Below, one piece after another: positions 10,001 through 17,500 of a stretch of 17,975 nt of DNA. The DNA is taken from contig DAYE01000017.1 in NCBI GenBank assembly GCA_002506745.1, positions 1-17,975 of the forward strand, in the 5' to 3' direction. Position numbers and translations under genes: made by a program. Source of the DNA: Euryarchaeota archaeon UBA33. GTDB lineage: Archaea; Thermoplasmatota; E2; DHVEG-1. Numbering within the stretch: position 1 is the stretch's first letter; each line of letters begins with the position of its first letter. The notes below the pieces were generated by a model. That model had not been told where the DNA came from. It worked only from the letters and a program-made list of their open reading frames with translations, and did not search any database.

Positions 10001-10017
10001 AGAAAAATAATGGATAA
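7009..10017 (+). CDS. Double-receiver / PEP-pyruvate-binding ATP-grasp protein
   Basis: A large multidomain protein of unknown substrate. Residues 45-140 look like a degenerate receiver: a beta strand (ILLLSSS) without the acidic pair, with Asp108. Residues 188-330 are a more intact receiver, with ILLIEDS (Glu195/Asp196), Asp265 at the acceptor position, Ser299/Ser300 and Lys318. Residues about 440-815 form a PPDK_N ATP-grasp domain: GKGALGGKARG (447-457), VIRSSGVLEDS with Arg545, and a closing LQIRS (811-815). Residues about 880-970 hold GPGRWGS (891-897) and GSHFFHDL (His934), a module shared with the next gene. There is no phosphohistidine swivel domain and no PEP-binding barrel, so this is not PEP synthase. 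No clear ribosome site is seen; nine bases separate it from the dehydrogenase stop, suggesting coupling. A signalling or phosphotransfer role is inferred. Confidence 0.88.
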   Translation: MNIRFNDREKKIISCIEGITGVTPSIVKQKELEKEQHDEPYTIKQILLLSSSYHFFQLEEEGRLNSLFQEYYSALGRETSPQITHVESKEECLSILKNQQFDLVIVFDKIDDTDNFVLAKQMKSLTDIPIVLLGNNLAELIKIEEKNTENIFSKILTWNGDGKIILTIIQLIEDSVNIQKDPALASHGRCILLIEDSIQYYSTYLLLLYDEIHHFLESILSDSLSEEQRLLRLNNRPVLLHAQDFKTAENLYQINKSIIVGVITDNQLDSSLIKEKQAGEKLAQIIQKEKPNFPILIQSSEPFSKDILLGPHLRFVSKKDATLALIIKDFINECLGPREIVLKDTNQKELYRIKNIKDFEDAVLSIDEATLAHATNQHLFSTWIRVRGEIELSEKIQKVEKEIRKGAELRKRLIDLLEEYKYAQTQTSVTPFERSNLASYLEISRIGKGALGGKARGLSFLAKLVSKYISDDMFPNLRITIPRTLVISTDIYESFLAQNSLPNQELFDLPDERIALKFMSASLPATVLGDLRAFIHNSRKPLVIRSSGVLEDSLLQSFAGIYDSILLPNESWETDFRFQDVCNAVKYVYASTFFEKARTYIKSTPKNIGDEKMAVIIQEVVGRKHETFFYPAISGVAKSYNYYPSGGCKQEDGIVYLALGLGKAIVDGGSTFGFCPESPTVPLYGTPKDFMRYSQRKFYALNLKSVYRIVERNEETSYSILGIDDARRHGMLDKIASTYVRQDDSLYPGVYEEGSLVIDFGPITQYDVIPLPKVLKLLLRISEITLGYPVEIEFAVNIGQTESERAELVILQIRSMVPPGKTSDIVIGDFDAKTDICYSENALGNGILDTIQDIIYVKSSFNMSTSAQVVNQLRSLNSKLMEEKKPYMLIGPGRWGSADHWLGIPVIWSDIAGVKVIIETPFKERAIDPSQGSHFFHDLISSQVGYLITKDGKGNIDAQWLDSLPVIEDMTDVRHVRTPFELEVKIDGKQGKAVIRKKKNNG

Positions 10018-10020
10018 TGG

Positions 10021-10034
10021 TACTATATTAAATA
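10021..10034 (+). promoter_or_regulatory. Possible internal promoter before the GAF/ATP-grasp gene
   Basis: TACTATATTAAATA in the 44-bp gap resembles a TATA box and would start transcription near 10054, just ahead of the start codon. The third gene may therefore also be expressed separately from the first two. Confidence 0.3.
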
Positions 10035-10061
10035 TTATGAGCGGTATGGGAGACAATCGAA

Positions 10062-13000
10062 ATGGCACAGGAGATTACCATGGACGATAAAATTGTTGAA
10101 TCCACAAACGGAAACATGATGCGTGAGCTCAAAGAACGGGTAAAAGAGCTCAATTGCTTTTACCAAATAACAAAGGTCGTCAATGATAGCAGACTCTCTA
10201 TCGATGAAGCGCTGCAGAAAATAGTAAATTTAATGCCACCCGCCTGGCAATTTCCTGAGATAACCTGCGTACGAATTAATCTTGAAGGACGGAAAGAATT
10301 CAAAACCGAGAATTATAAAAAAACAAAATGGACACAGGAGAGCGACATTGTCGTTGAAGAGAAAAAAATAGGTCGCCTTGAGGTCGCATATCTTGAAGAA
10401 AAATCTCATGCAGCGGAAGGTCCATTTCTCTTAGAGGAGCGACGGTTAATCGATGCGATAGCTAGCCTATTAGGAAAATTTATCGAAGAACGACGCATCA
10501 AAGAAGAACTTGAGCAGCAACGAAAACGATTAGATTACGTTCAAAAAATAATGAAGGCAGAGGAAAAAGAGATTGCTGCGATATCAAAAACCCCTGCGCA
10601 GAAACCTGATTGGGAAGTCATCCTTGATCTACTTGTAAAAACCGATCCTCGGACATTGCTCCGAATAACCAGAAAGATGACGTATTATCTCTATCGAATT
10701 GAAAATGAGAAAGTCACCGCTCTTTTAAATCGCATTGCGCCTTCCATTGATAGTGATTCAAGCGCGGTGGACTGGCGTGGTATTCACATGCCAAATCAAC
10801 GGCAGGATCTCGCTGATCTGGTGACCATACAAAAAGAGGTTTTTGAAATTGCCAAGGAATGCATCCCTGCCGAAGATATCTCAAACTTATTTGCGAATTG
10901 GATGAAACAAGATAAAGCACGACCATTACTTCTTCAATCCCAGAAAACAGGGATTCCTTTAGTTGAAATTGCAGGGGAGTTAAATAGGTTCTTTGACCAA
11001 CCAGATGCAGAATTATCGATTTCGCCAGAAGATCAAATGAGTATTAAAACCGCGTTGATTCGGAGGTTTTTCACTGATCGTCTCGAGTATGTCAACGTCG
11101 CGAAGATGTTTTTTGATGTCTTCGACTTTGATTTTCTGTTAGAACATGTAGTTGGTCCTGCTCAAGGCACGGGAAAATTAGGGGGAAAATCATCAGGGGT
11201 CCTACTTGCGGAGAAAATCATCGAAGAAGAGATGAAAAAAGACGATGTGCTGAAAGATATCGCATTTCCAAAAAGCTGGTATCTTACCTCGGATTCCATC
11301 TTATCATTTATTCACTATAACGATTTAGATGAAGTATCTCATGTGAAGTATTTGGACCCTATTGAAATTCGGCAAGAACAACCATTTTTAGAGCAGATTT
11401 TCAAACATTCAACATTTCCTTATGAAATCGTCGAAGGATTACGCAGAATTATCAGTGACTTCAAAGACAACCCCATCATTGTCCGTTCCTCAAGCCTTCT
11501 TGAGGATAACTTTGGGTACGCTTTTTCAGGGAAATACAAAAGCTTATTTGTTCCGAATTTAGGCACCGAGGAGGAACGACTTCATGCGCTTATGGATGCC
11601 ATCGCAGAGGTCTATGCATCCACGTTCAGCCCAGATCCTATTGAATATCGACGTGAGCGGGGACTCCTTGATTTCAATGAGGAGATGGGGATCTTAATTC
11701 AAGAGGTCGTCGGAACCAGGGTCGGACCGTATTTTCTACCAACCTATGCAGGGGTTGCCTTTAGTAGAAACGAGTTCCGTTGGTCCCCACGTATTAGTAG
11801 AGAGGACGGGATGATCCGTATCGTCCCTGGTCTTGGGACGCGGGCTGTCGATAGAATGGGGAATGATTACCCAATTTTGATTTCACCGAAAAGACCAAAC
11901 CTCCAAGTTAATCCTCTTGTTGAAGAAAGGATCAAGTACTCACCCCGATTCATGGATATGATTAATTTAGAAACCGGCATCATTGATACTGTTGATGCAG
12001 TGAAATTCTTTAGAGAACATGCAGATGAATTTCCAAACCTGAGTGATATTGTTTCAATTCATGAAAGTGGACGACTTACTCCACCAAATGTTCTCTTTAA
12101 CCCAAAAGAAGCAGATATCGTTGTTACCTTCTCCAATCTATTTGAAAAAACGGATTTCCTTGAAAAAATAAAACGCATATTAGCGTTGTTAGAAGAAAAA
12201 ATAAGTACCCCTGTTGATGTAGAGTTCGCCTGTGATGGGAAAAACCTTTTTATCCTACAGTGTCGACCGCAAAGTCAATCTAGAGATATCGAACGAAAAC
12301 CAGTACCAAAGGATATCCCGGAGGATCGAAAACTCTTTTCTACGAAAAAATACGTAACTACCGGCCAGATTGAAAACATCGAATATATCGTGTACGTCAT
12401 CCCTGAGGAATATACGAATCTTACCAAAAGAGAGCAGATGCTGAAGATCGCAAAGATTGTTAGTGAGTTAAACACAAAACTCCCAAAAAGAAAGTTTATT
12501 CTGATGGGTCCTGGACGGTGGGGTAGCAAAGGTGATATAAAATTAGGAGTCCCTGTAAGGTATGGAGATATCAACAACACCTCTATGATGTTAGAAATAG
12601 CAAAAGAAAAAGGCGGATATATCCCTGAGCTTTCCTTTGGAACACATTTCTTCCAAGACTTAGTGGAATCAAACATCAGGTACCTCCCCTTATATCCTGA
12701 TCAAGGAGAAGATCTTTTCAATGAGAAAATGCTTTGTGAATCGCAAAACAGGTTGTCGGAAGTTCTCCCTGCGTATACGAACTTTGAGGATGTAGTGCGT
12801 CTTGTAAGAGTCTCTGATATCATCCCCGGAGGAACACTTTCGGTTGTCATGGATGGTGAGGCAAACGAAGCACTCGCATACCTAAAACCAGCGGATCATC
12901 TGAGCTGGCGGACGCAGAAGATAGAAGAGATCGCACAAGCGCTTGATCCTGAGTTATATGGCGTTCAAGAGATGTATCTTATAGGAAGCACGAAAGACGG

Positions 13001-13265
13001 GAGTCCTGGTCCGACTAGTGATATCGATCTACTCGTGCATTTCAAAGGTTCTGATGAGCAGAAGGATAAACTGATGGTATGGTTTGATGAATGGGGCAAA
13101 AAACTCGCTAAAGAAAACAAAGAACGTACTGGTTTTGACACCGAAGGTCTGCTAGACGTCCATATTATCACTGATGAGGATATTAAAAAGAAAAGCTCCT
13201 GGGCGTCTCATATCACGTCCCCGTATCAGACCGTGCGGAAGATTTCCCTGAAAAAAGATGTTTAA
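10062..13265 (+). CDS. GAF / PEP-pyruvate-binding ATP-grasp / nucleotidyltransferase fusion
   Basis: A 1067-aa four-module protein. Residues 21-145 are a GAF-like sensor (ELNCFYQITKVV, PPAWQFPEITCVRI, EERRLIDAIASLLGKFIE) leading into a coiled coil (~142-165). Residues about 175-350 are a helical linker. Residues about 365-740 are a PPDK_N ATP-grasp domain: GTGKLGGKSSG (369-379), IVRSSSLLEDN with Arg475, and LQCRPQ at its end. GPGRWGS (816-822) and GTHFFQDL (His862) repeat the C-terminal module of the previous protein. Residues about 945-1060 are a Pol-beta-type nucleotidyltransferase with GS (975-976), DID (Asp987/Asp989) and a third Asp1032 in LLDVHI. No swivel histidine or PEP barrel is present. 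Two starts are plausible: ATG 10062 (GGGAG at 10048-10052) and ATG 10080 (GGAG at 10070-10073). Cytoplasmic sensing and group transfer are inferred; substrates are unknown. Confidence 0.88.
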   Translation: MAQEITMDDKIVESTNGNMMRELKERVKELNCFYQITKVVNDSRLSIDEALQKIVNLMPPAWQFPEITCVRINLEGRKEFKTENYKKTKWTQESDIVVEEKKIGRLEVAYLEEKSHAAEGPFLLEERRLIDAIASLLGKFIEERRIKEELEQQRKRLDYVQKIMKAEEKEIAAISKTPAQKPDWEVILDLLVKTDPRTLLRITRKMTYYLYRIENEKVTALLNRIAPSIDSDSSAVDWRGIHMPNQRQDLADLVTIQKEVFEIAKECIPAEDISNLFANWMKQDKARPLLLQSQKTGIPLVEIAGELNRFFDQPDAELSISPEDQMSIKTALIRRFFTDRLEYVNVAKMFFDVFDFDFLLEHVVGPAQGTGKLGGKSSGVLLAEKIIEEEMKKDDVLKDIAFPKSWYLTSDSILSFIHYNDLDEVSHVKYLDPIEIRQEQPFLEQIFKHSTFPYEIVEGLRRIISDFKDNPIIVRSSSLLEDNFGYAFSGKYKSLFVPNLGTEEERLHALMDAIAEVYASTFSPDPIEYRRERGLLDFNEEMGILIQEVVGTRVGPYFLPTYAGVAFSRNEFRWSPRISREDGMIRIVPGLGTRAVDRMGNDYPILISPKRPNLQVNPLVEERIKYSPRFMDMINLETGIIDTVDAVKFFREHADEFPNLSDIVSIHESGRLTPPNVLFNPKEADIVVTFSNLFEKTDFLEKIKRILALLEEKISTPVDVEFACDGKNLFILQCRPQSQSRDIERKPVPKDIPEDRKLFSTKKYVTTGQIENIEYIVYVIPEEYTNLTKREQMLKIAKIVSELNTKLPKRKFILMGPGRWGSKGDIKLGVPVRYGDINNTSMMLEIAKEKGGYIPELSFGTHFFQDLVESNIRYLPLYPDQGEDLFNEKMLCESQNRLSEVLPAYTNFEDVVRLVRVSDIIPGGTLSVVMDGEANEALAYLKPADHLSWRTQKIEEIAQALDPELYGVQEMYLIGSTKDGSPGPTSDIDLLVHFKGSDEQKDKLMVWFDEWGKKLAKENKERTGFDTEGLLDVHIITDEDIKKKSSWASHITSPYQTVRKISLKKDV

Positions 13266-14116
13266 GAAATGGGGACGAGTTCCCTGACTGCATTCTGCAG
13301 ATGATTAGTATCAAATCGTACCACTGAAAGCTCAGGTCCATCATGCGCTGCAGTAAATGAAAATGTTCTCCCTATTCTTTCCATCCATAATCCTGTGAGC
13401 CGTACTGATTCATGCACATGACCATGTAAGGTCAACAATGGCTGATGTGTTTTTATGAAACGTTGGATCGCAATACTTCCCACATGTACATCCATGGGTG
13501 CGTGATCAACTTTTTTTCCATGCAAATCTGCTCGATCAAGACATGAATGATACGGTGGTGAATGAAACAGATAGATAGTTTTTTCAGAAGGACTCTGAGT
13601 TGAAAGTTTCTCTAAATCTTCGGCTATCGTTGAATATTTTATTTCATCGAACGGAATCTCAACTGTTCGTTTCCCTTGTTCTGGTGACACTGCACCAACA
13701 TCAACATACCGAGAGACATCATAACGTTCCCAATCTTTGAGTTGAAACGGTGTTGGGGGCACAAATGAATATCCAGTGACGTACATTTTTTTATAAGAGA
13801 TGGTTCTTTGATGAATGTAAGTTAAGAGATCTGCGTTATCTGCTTTTATAAAAAAACGTTCATACATACGCGGATCATCGTTCCCCATAATAACAAAAAA
13901 TCGGATTTTTTTATCACAGTCACTCCGTATCTTTTTCATCTCTGAAAAGATAGTTGCTTGCACAAATTCTTCCATAGTTTCATGCTTTACTAGGTGAAGA
14001 GGAAGAAGGTCTCCTCCAAAAAAAACGGCGTCTGGCGTTTCTTTTCTAATGATTTGAAAGAGACGTTGGAATCGTGGGATGTTTCCATGGATATCTGAGA
14101 CAAAGATGCCTTTCAA
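13262..14116 (-). CDS. Calcineurin-like metallophosphoesterase
   Basis: Predicted two-metal phosphoesterase of 284 residues. All signature motifs are visible: D8-x-H10 (SDIHGN), G-G-D36 (FFGGDLL), G-N79-D80 (IMGNDD), H185 (FHSPPY) and G-H233-V-H235. It resembles small archaeal phosphoesterases acting on nucleotides or phosphodiesters, but the substrate cannot be named. It starts with TTG at 14116 (TTG-AAA-GGC), supported by GGTGG four bases upstream; no better ATG is near. It converges on the GAF/ATP-grasp gene and the two stop codons overlap within 13262-13265, leaving no room for separate terminators. It is divergent from the flavoprotein operon. Confidence 0.92.
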   Translation of the reverse strand: MKGIFVSDIHGNIPRFQRLFQIIRKETPDAVFFGGDLLPLHLVKHETMEEFVQATIFSEMKKIRSDCDKKIRFFVIMGNDDPRMYERFFIKADNADLLTYIHQRTISYKKMYVTGYSFVPPTPFQLKDWERYDVSRYVDVGAVSPEQGKRTVEIPFDEIKYSTIAEDLEKLSTQSPSEKTIYLFHSPPYHSCLDRADLHGKKVDHAPMDVHVGSIAIQRFIKTHQPLLTLHGHVHESVRLTGLWMERIGRTFSFTAAHDGPELSVVRFDTNHLQNAVRELVPIS

Positions 14117-14194
14117 CTTTCCACCACAGCATAATTCGTTATGCGTGCCATCTGTTAATTCTTAATAAATTTTGGCTCTTTTTAAGGATATCAT

Positions 14195-14206
14195 AAACTA
14201 TTAAAA
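14195..14206 (+). promoter_or_regulatory. TATA box of the Nfn-like operon
   Basis: AAACTATTAAAA, identical to the 12 bases before gdhA (2783-2794), lies about 55 bases before the preferred start at 14257. It predicts transcription from near 14228, which would place the upstream ATG at 14236 almost at the RNA end. Confidence 0.5.
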
Positions 14207-14246
14207 TTCCTCCTAATTACGGTTACTACAAAGGAATGTATTTCCA

Positions 14247-14252
14247 GAGGGG
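14247..14252 (+). promoter_or_regulatory. Ribosome binding site that decides the start of nfnA
   Basis: GAGGGG lies four bases before ATG 14257. The in-frame ATG at 14236, seven codons earlier, has only AAAGG directly against it. The shorter protein begins MYPIVDKKVLSENV, the usual opening of this family, so 14257 is preferred. Confidence 0.7.
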
Positions 14253-14256
14253 TTCT

Positions 14257-15078
14257 ATGTATCCGATTGTTGATAAAAAGGTATTATCCGAAAATGTGAA
14301 GCTCTTAAAAATAAAAGCCCCGTTGGTTGCAAAGAAAGCATTGCCCGGTCAATTCATCATTTTACGAATCGATGAAAAAGGAGAACGCATCCCTTTAACG
14401 ATTGCTGATTCGGATCCAAAAGAAGGAACAGTTACCATTATTTTTCTTGAGGTGGGAAAGACAACAAAACAACTTGGTATACTAGATGTTGGTGATTCGT
14501 TAGAAAATTTTGCAGGCCCTCTGGGACTACCTTCAGAGGTGAAAAAATATGGAACTGTTGTATGCGTCGGCGGAGGGGTTGGCATTGCCCCGTTATATCC
14601 AATTGTGAAGGCATTGAAAAAAGAAGGGAATTTTGTAATCTCAATCCTTGGTGCAAAAACTAAAGATCTTCTGCTTTTAGAATCTGAGATTCACGCGTCT
14701 AGCGACGAATTTTATATTGCGACTGATGATGGATCGAAGGGCCACAAGGGATTTGTCAGCGATGTCTTACAGCAGATTATCGATAAACACCAGGTCGACA
14801 TGGTCATGGCAATCGGTCCGATAATCATGATGAAGGTTGTTTCCAATCTGACAAAAAAATACCATATTAAGACTCTGGTGAGTTTGAACCCTATTATGGT
14901 TGATGGAACCGGGATGTGCGGTGGATGCCGGGTCTCGATTGACGGAAAAACAAAGTTCGCGTGCGTTGACGGTCCTGAGTTTGATGGCCATAAAGTGGAT
15001 TATGATAATTTAATGCTTCGTAACCGTCGTTTTGTTCATGCCGAAGGAGAAGCGTGCAAAATGGCAGGTGACCAATGA
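14257..15078 (+). CDS. nfnA: FAD/NAD-binding small subunit, NfnA / SudB type
   Basis: Small subunit of a heterodimeric flavoprotein resembling NADH-dependent ferredoxin:NADP+ oxidoreductase (NfnA), the closely related sulfide dehydrogenase SudB, and PyrK of dihydroorotate dehydrogenase. The FAD-binding motif is RIPLTIAD. The NAD-binding loop is GGGVGIAPLYPI. The C-terminal [2Fe-2S] site is VDGTGMCGGC...FACVDGPEF, with Asp216, Cys221, Cys224 and Cys236 (counting from 14257), fitting the one-Asp/three-Cys ligand set known for Nfn. Its length of 273 residues is normal. The stop overlaps the next gene's start (ATGA at 15075), so the two are translationally coupled. Electron bifurcation among NADH, NADPH and ferredoxin is the family role; whether this copy bifurcates is inferred. 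Confidence 0.88.
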   Translation: MYPIVDKKVLSENVKLLKIKAPLVAKKALPGQFIILRIDEKGERIPLTIADSDPKEGTVTIIFLEVGKTTKQLGILDVGDSLENFAGPLGLPSEVKKYGTVVCVGGGVGIAPLYPIVKALKKEGNFVISILGAKTKDLLLLESEIHASSDEFYIATDDGSKGHKGFVSDVLQQIIDKHQVDMVMAIGPIIMMKVVSNLTKKYHIKTLVSLNPIMVDGTGMCGGCRVSIDGKTKFACVDGPEFDGHKVDYDNLMLRNRRFVHAEGEACKMAGDQ

Positions 15079-16460
15079 GCGTCCGAAAAACCAAACACGA
15101 AATGCCAGAGCAACCTCCACAAGAGAGAATAAAAAATTTCAAAGAGGTACCATACGGATATAGCAAAGAAATTGCAATTGAAGAAGCTAAGCGCTGCCTG
15201 CAGTGTAAAAACAAACCATGCATGAAGGGTTGTCCTGTGGAAATCGATATCCCTGGTTTTATTAATTTTATAGCCCAAGGTGATTTTGAGAAAGCAGCAG
15301 AGGTCATCAAAGCAAAAAATAACCTCCCTGCGATCTCTGGGCGTGTCTGCCCCTATGAAAGCCAATGTGAAGGAGAATGTACACTAAGGAAGATCGGAGA
15401 ACCTGTTGGTATTGGCAGATTGGAACGATTTATTGCTGATTTCGAACGGGAGAAAGGGAAAAAACCTCCAAAGAAACCAATTTCAACAGGGAAGAAAATC
15501 GCCGTGGTTGGTTCAGGCCCCGCAGGGCTGACCTGTGCTGGTGATCTCGCACGGATGGGCCATTCAGTCACCGTCTTTGAGGCATTACACGACCCAGGTG
15601 GTGTGTTGATGTACGGTATCCCTGAGTTTCGTCTTCCGAAAGCTATTGTGAAATCTGAAGTGGAGTATATAAAAAGTCTTGGGGTTGAAATTAACTATGA
15701 TGTCGTGGTCGGAAAATCCATAACTGTTCAGGAATTAATGGATGAGTTTGATGCCGTTTTCATAGGTACAGGTGCGGGTCTTCCGAATTGGTTGAATATC
15801 CCTGGTGAGAACCTCGATGGAGTCTATTCAGCAAATGAATTCCTGACTCGAGTGAACATGATGAAAGCGTATCGCTTCCCTGAATATGATACGCCAGTGA
15901 AGATAGGGAAGATTGTCGTGACATTTGGGGCAGGGAATGTGGCGATGGATTGCGCACGTACTTCGTTACGGCTTGGAGCAGAGAAATCCTATATTCTCTA
16001 TCGCAGGACAGAAGCTGAAATGCCGGCTCGTGCAGAGGAAATCGAACACGCAAGACAAGAGGGAGTTGTTTTCAAGTTGTTGACGGCTCCGATTCGATTC
16101 ATCGGAGATGAGAAAGGGATTCTCAAGGAAGTTGAATATTTGAAAATGGAATTAGGGGAGCCTGATGATTCTGGGAGGAGACGACCTGTTCCCATTCCAG
16201 GCTCTGAAGAAAAGTTAGCTATTGATACCGCACTGGTCGCAATTGGTCAAAGTCCAAACCCGTTAATCCCACAGACCATGAAGGACCTGAAAATCGGTAA
16301 ACATGGGAATATTATTACTGATGAGGATGGGCAGACATCGGTCCAAAAGATTTTTGCTGGCGGTGATATCGCGACCGGTGCAGCTACCGTGATTCTCGCG
16401 ATGGGAGCGGGAAAACGAGCGGCGCGAGCGATTGATGCCTTCCTGAAGAAGAAACCATAG
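15075..16460 (+). CDS. nfnB: GltD-like large subunit, NfnB / SudA type
   Basis: Large subunit partner of the preceding gene. The N-terminal ferredoxin-like region has RCLQC..KPCMKGCP (Cys41, 44, 49, 53) and VCPYESQCEGEC (Cys92, 98, 102), the ligands for two [4Fe-4S] clusters seen in GltD and NfnB. GSGPAGL (146-152) binds FAD. A second dinucleotide site GAGNVAMD (285-292) binds NADPH. GGDIATGAATVILAMGAGKRAA near the end is the usual FAD-binding close. At 461 residues it matches NfnB/SudA and GltD-like proteins, which databases often label homotetrameric glutamate synthase (GltA). No glutamate synthase large subunit is nearby, and the coupled NfnA-like gene favours Nfn. With two glutamate dehydrogenases close by, it probably balances NADPH, NADH and ferredoxin. 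Confidence 0.9.
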   Translation: MSVRKTKHEMPEQPPQERIKNFKEVPYGYSKEIAIEEAKRCLQCKNKPCMKGCPVEIDIPGFINFIAQGDFEKAAEVIKAKNNLPAISGRVCPYESQCEGECTLRKIGEPVGIGRLERFIADFEREKGKKPPKKPISTGKKIAVVGSGPAGLTCAGDLARMGHSVTVFEALHDPGGVLMYGIPEFRLPKAIVKSEVEYIKSLGVEINYDVVVGKSITVQELMDEFDAVFIGTGAGLPNWLNIPGENLDGVYSANEFLTRVNMMKAYRFPEYDTPVKIGKIVVTFGAGNVAMDCARTSLRLGAEKSYILYRRTEAEMPARAEEIEHARQEGVVFKLLTAPIRFIGDEKGILKEVEYLKMELGEPDDSGRRRPVPIPGSEEKLAIDTALVAIGQSPNPLIPQTMKDLKIGKHGNIITDEDGQTSVQKIFAGGDIATGAATVILAMGAGKRAARAIDAFLKKKP

Positions 16461-16461
16461 G

Positions 16462-16474
16462 TTTTTTTATTTTG
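16462..16474 (+). terminator. T-rich terminator of the Nfn-like operon
   Basis: TTTTTTTATTTTG begins directly after the TAG at 16458-16460. It overlaps the 3' end of the converging prenyltransferase gene, whose stop is at 16467-16469. Confidence 0.55.
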
Positions 16475-17483
16475 TTGAAGAGGAGAATCTCCCGAATTTA
16501 AATTCAGATTTTGACTGAACGAATGAACCGATCAGGTAACCCCCGATAAGATAGATGATCAGCAACACAATCGGGACGATACCGGTGTAGCCATAAATCG
16601 TTGAATATCCCAGGATGGCAGCGAATGTTACGTCTAGGAGAATCGTTCGTCGGTGGTCTTGTGGTTTTTGTTTGACTAGAAATCGGTACATGATGAAGAC
16701 CTGGGAGGTGATACCATACAGCACGAAGAACAGAAGGTAGTAGATGTTCTGTGAGTACCAGTACCCCAGAAAGCTACAGAAAAGGAACCCTATTTTTAAT
16801 GCGCAACCATACAGATAATACGGATGTGTTATATGGAGTCGTTGGTTGTTTCTGACTTGAGTGACCACTGCAAAGCTTTTAACCCCGACGCTTCGGTCTG
16901 CATCTACGTCCTTTAAACCATTTTCCCATTGAGCAAAAGCTGTTGCCGCAAAGATGACCACGCCGATAAAAATCCAGGTATATGTCGTGGGCATTCCACC
17001 GACAGCAAACACTCCGAAGATAACAAAAAAGGAATAGGAGATCGAAAATGAGAAATCATAAGAGAGGAGGATTTTTTTTCCTTTCCAACCGTACCAAATG
17101 AGGGAGCCAAATGCAGGGATGGAGCACAGGAAACAGAGAAGGACAGAAAAAGGAGGAATCGATAGGAGAAGAAGGGCAATCATAAGGAGACAGATGAAGG
17201 TTCCTGCATAGAAGAAACGCATCGCTTCTTTCCTCGACAACAGACCGCTGATGACAGGGTTTCTTGAGGGAACATATGTGTGCGCATCGAGCTCGACGTC
17301 ACCTAACGCGATGTAGGTGTTTAACACCATATGGGCAAAGAGAGAAAGAATCGTTAGATACACGATGTAGTACCATCCAACTGGTACAGTGGAAGTCAGA
17401 GCGCCGACGATCGCAATTGATGCGCTGGTTGTAATCCCTTGCGTTCGACCGATGTCAGCAAACGAGCGAAGTTTTTCAAACAC
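16467..17483 (-). CDS. UbiA-family membrane prenyltransferase
   Basis: A polytopic membrane protein of 338 residues with several hydrophobic segments throughout, consistent with the eight to nine helices of UbiA enzymes, which join isoprenoid diphosphates to an acceptor. The first Asp-rich motif is a variant, NTYIALGDVELDAH (Asn55, Asp62, Glu64, Asp66), followed by RNPVISG. The second is ENGLKDVDADRSVG (Asn188, Asp192, Asp194, Asp196). In archaea such proteins include digeranylgeranylglyceryl phosphate synthase and quinone-pathway enzymes; the acceptor here cannot be decided. It starts with GTG (17483) and has no ribosome site. A TATA box about 26 bases upstream implies a leaderless message. 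It is divergent from a second UbiA-like gene. Confidence 0.88.
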   Translation of the reverse strand: MFEKLRSFADIGRTQGITTSASIAIVGALTSTVPVGWYYIVYLTILSLFAHMVLNTYIALGDVELDAHTYVPSRNPVISGLLSRKEAMRFFYAGTFICLLMIALLLLSIPPFSVLLCFLCSIPAFGSLIWYGWKGKKILLSYDFSFSISYSFFVIFGVFAVGGMPTTYTWIFIGVVIFAATAFAQWENGLKDVDADRSVGVKSFAVVTQVRNNQRLHITHPYYLYGCALKIGFLFCSFLGYWYSQNIYYLLFFVLYGITSQVFIMYRFLVKQKPQDHRRTILLDVTFAAILGYSTIYGYTGIVPIVLLIIYLIGGYLIGSFVQSKSEFKFGRFSSSTK

Positions 17484-17500
17484 AAAGGAAAAAAATAGGA

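Noticed and set aside
12275..12676. A 133-residue minus-strand frame inside the GAF/ATP-grasp gene
   Set aside because: It lies wholly opposite a strongly supported coding region and has no domain features; it is a shadow of the real gene.
7009..13265. Two phosphoenolpyruvate synthase (ppsA) genes
   Set aside because: Only the N-terminal ATP-grasp part matches. The phosphohistidine and PEP-binding domains are missing and sensor domains are present.
14236..14256. Upstream ATG at 14236 as the start of nfnA
   Set aside because: It has no well-spaced ribosome site, while ATG 14257 has GAGGGG four bases ahead and gives the usual family N-terminus.
15075..16460. True glutamate synthase small subunit
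   Set aside because: No large glutamate synthase subunit is nearby and the gene is coupled to an NfnA/SudB-like partner, which fits Nfn/Sud better.
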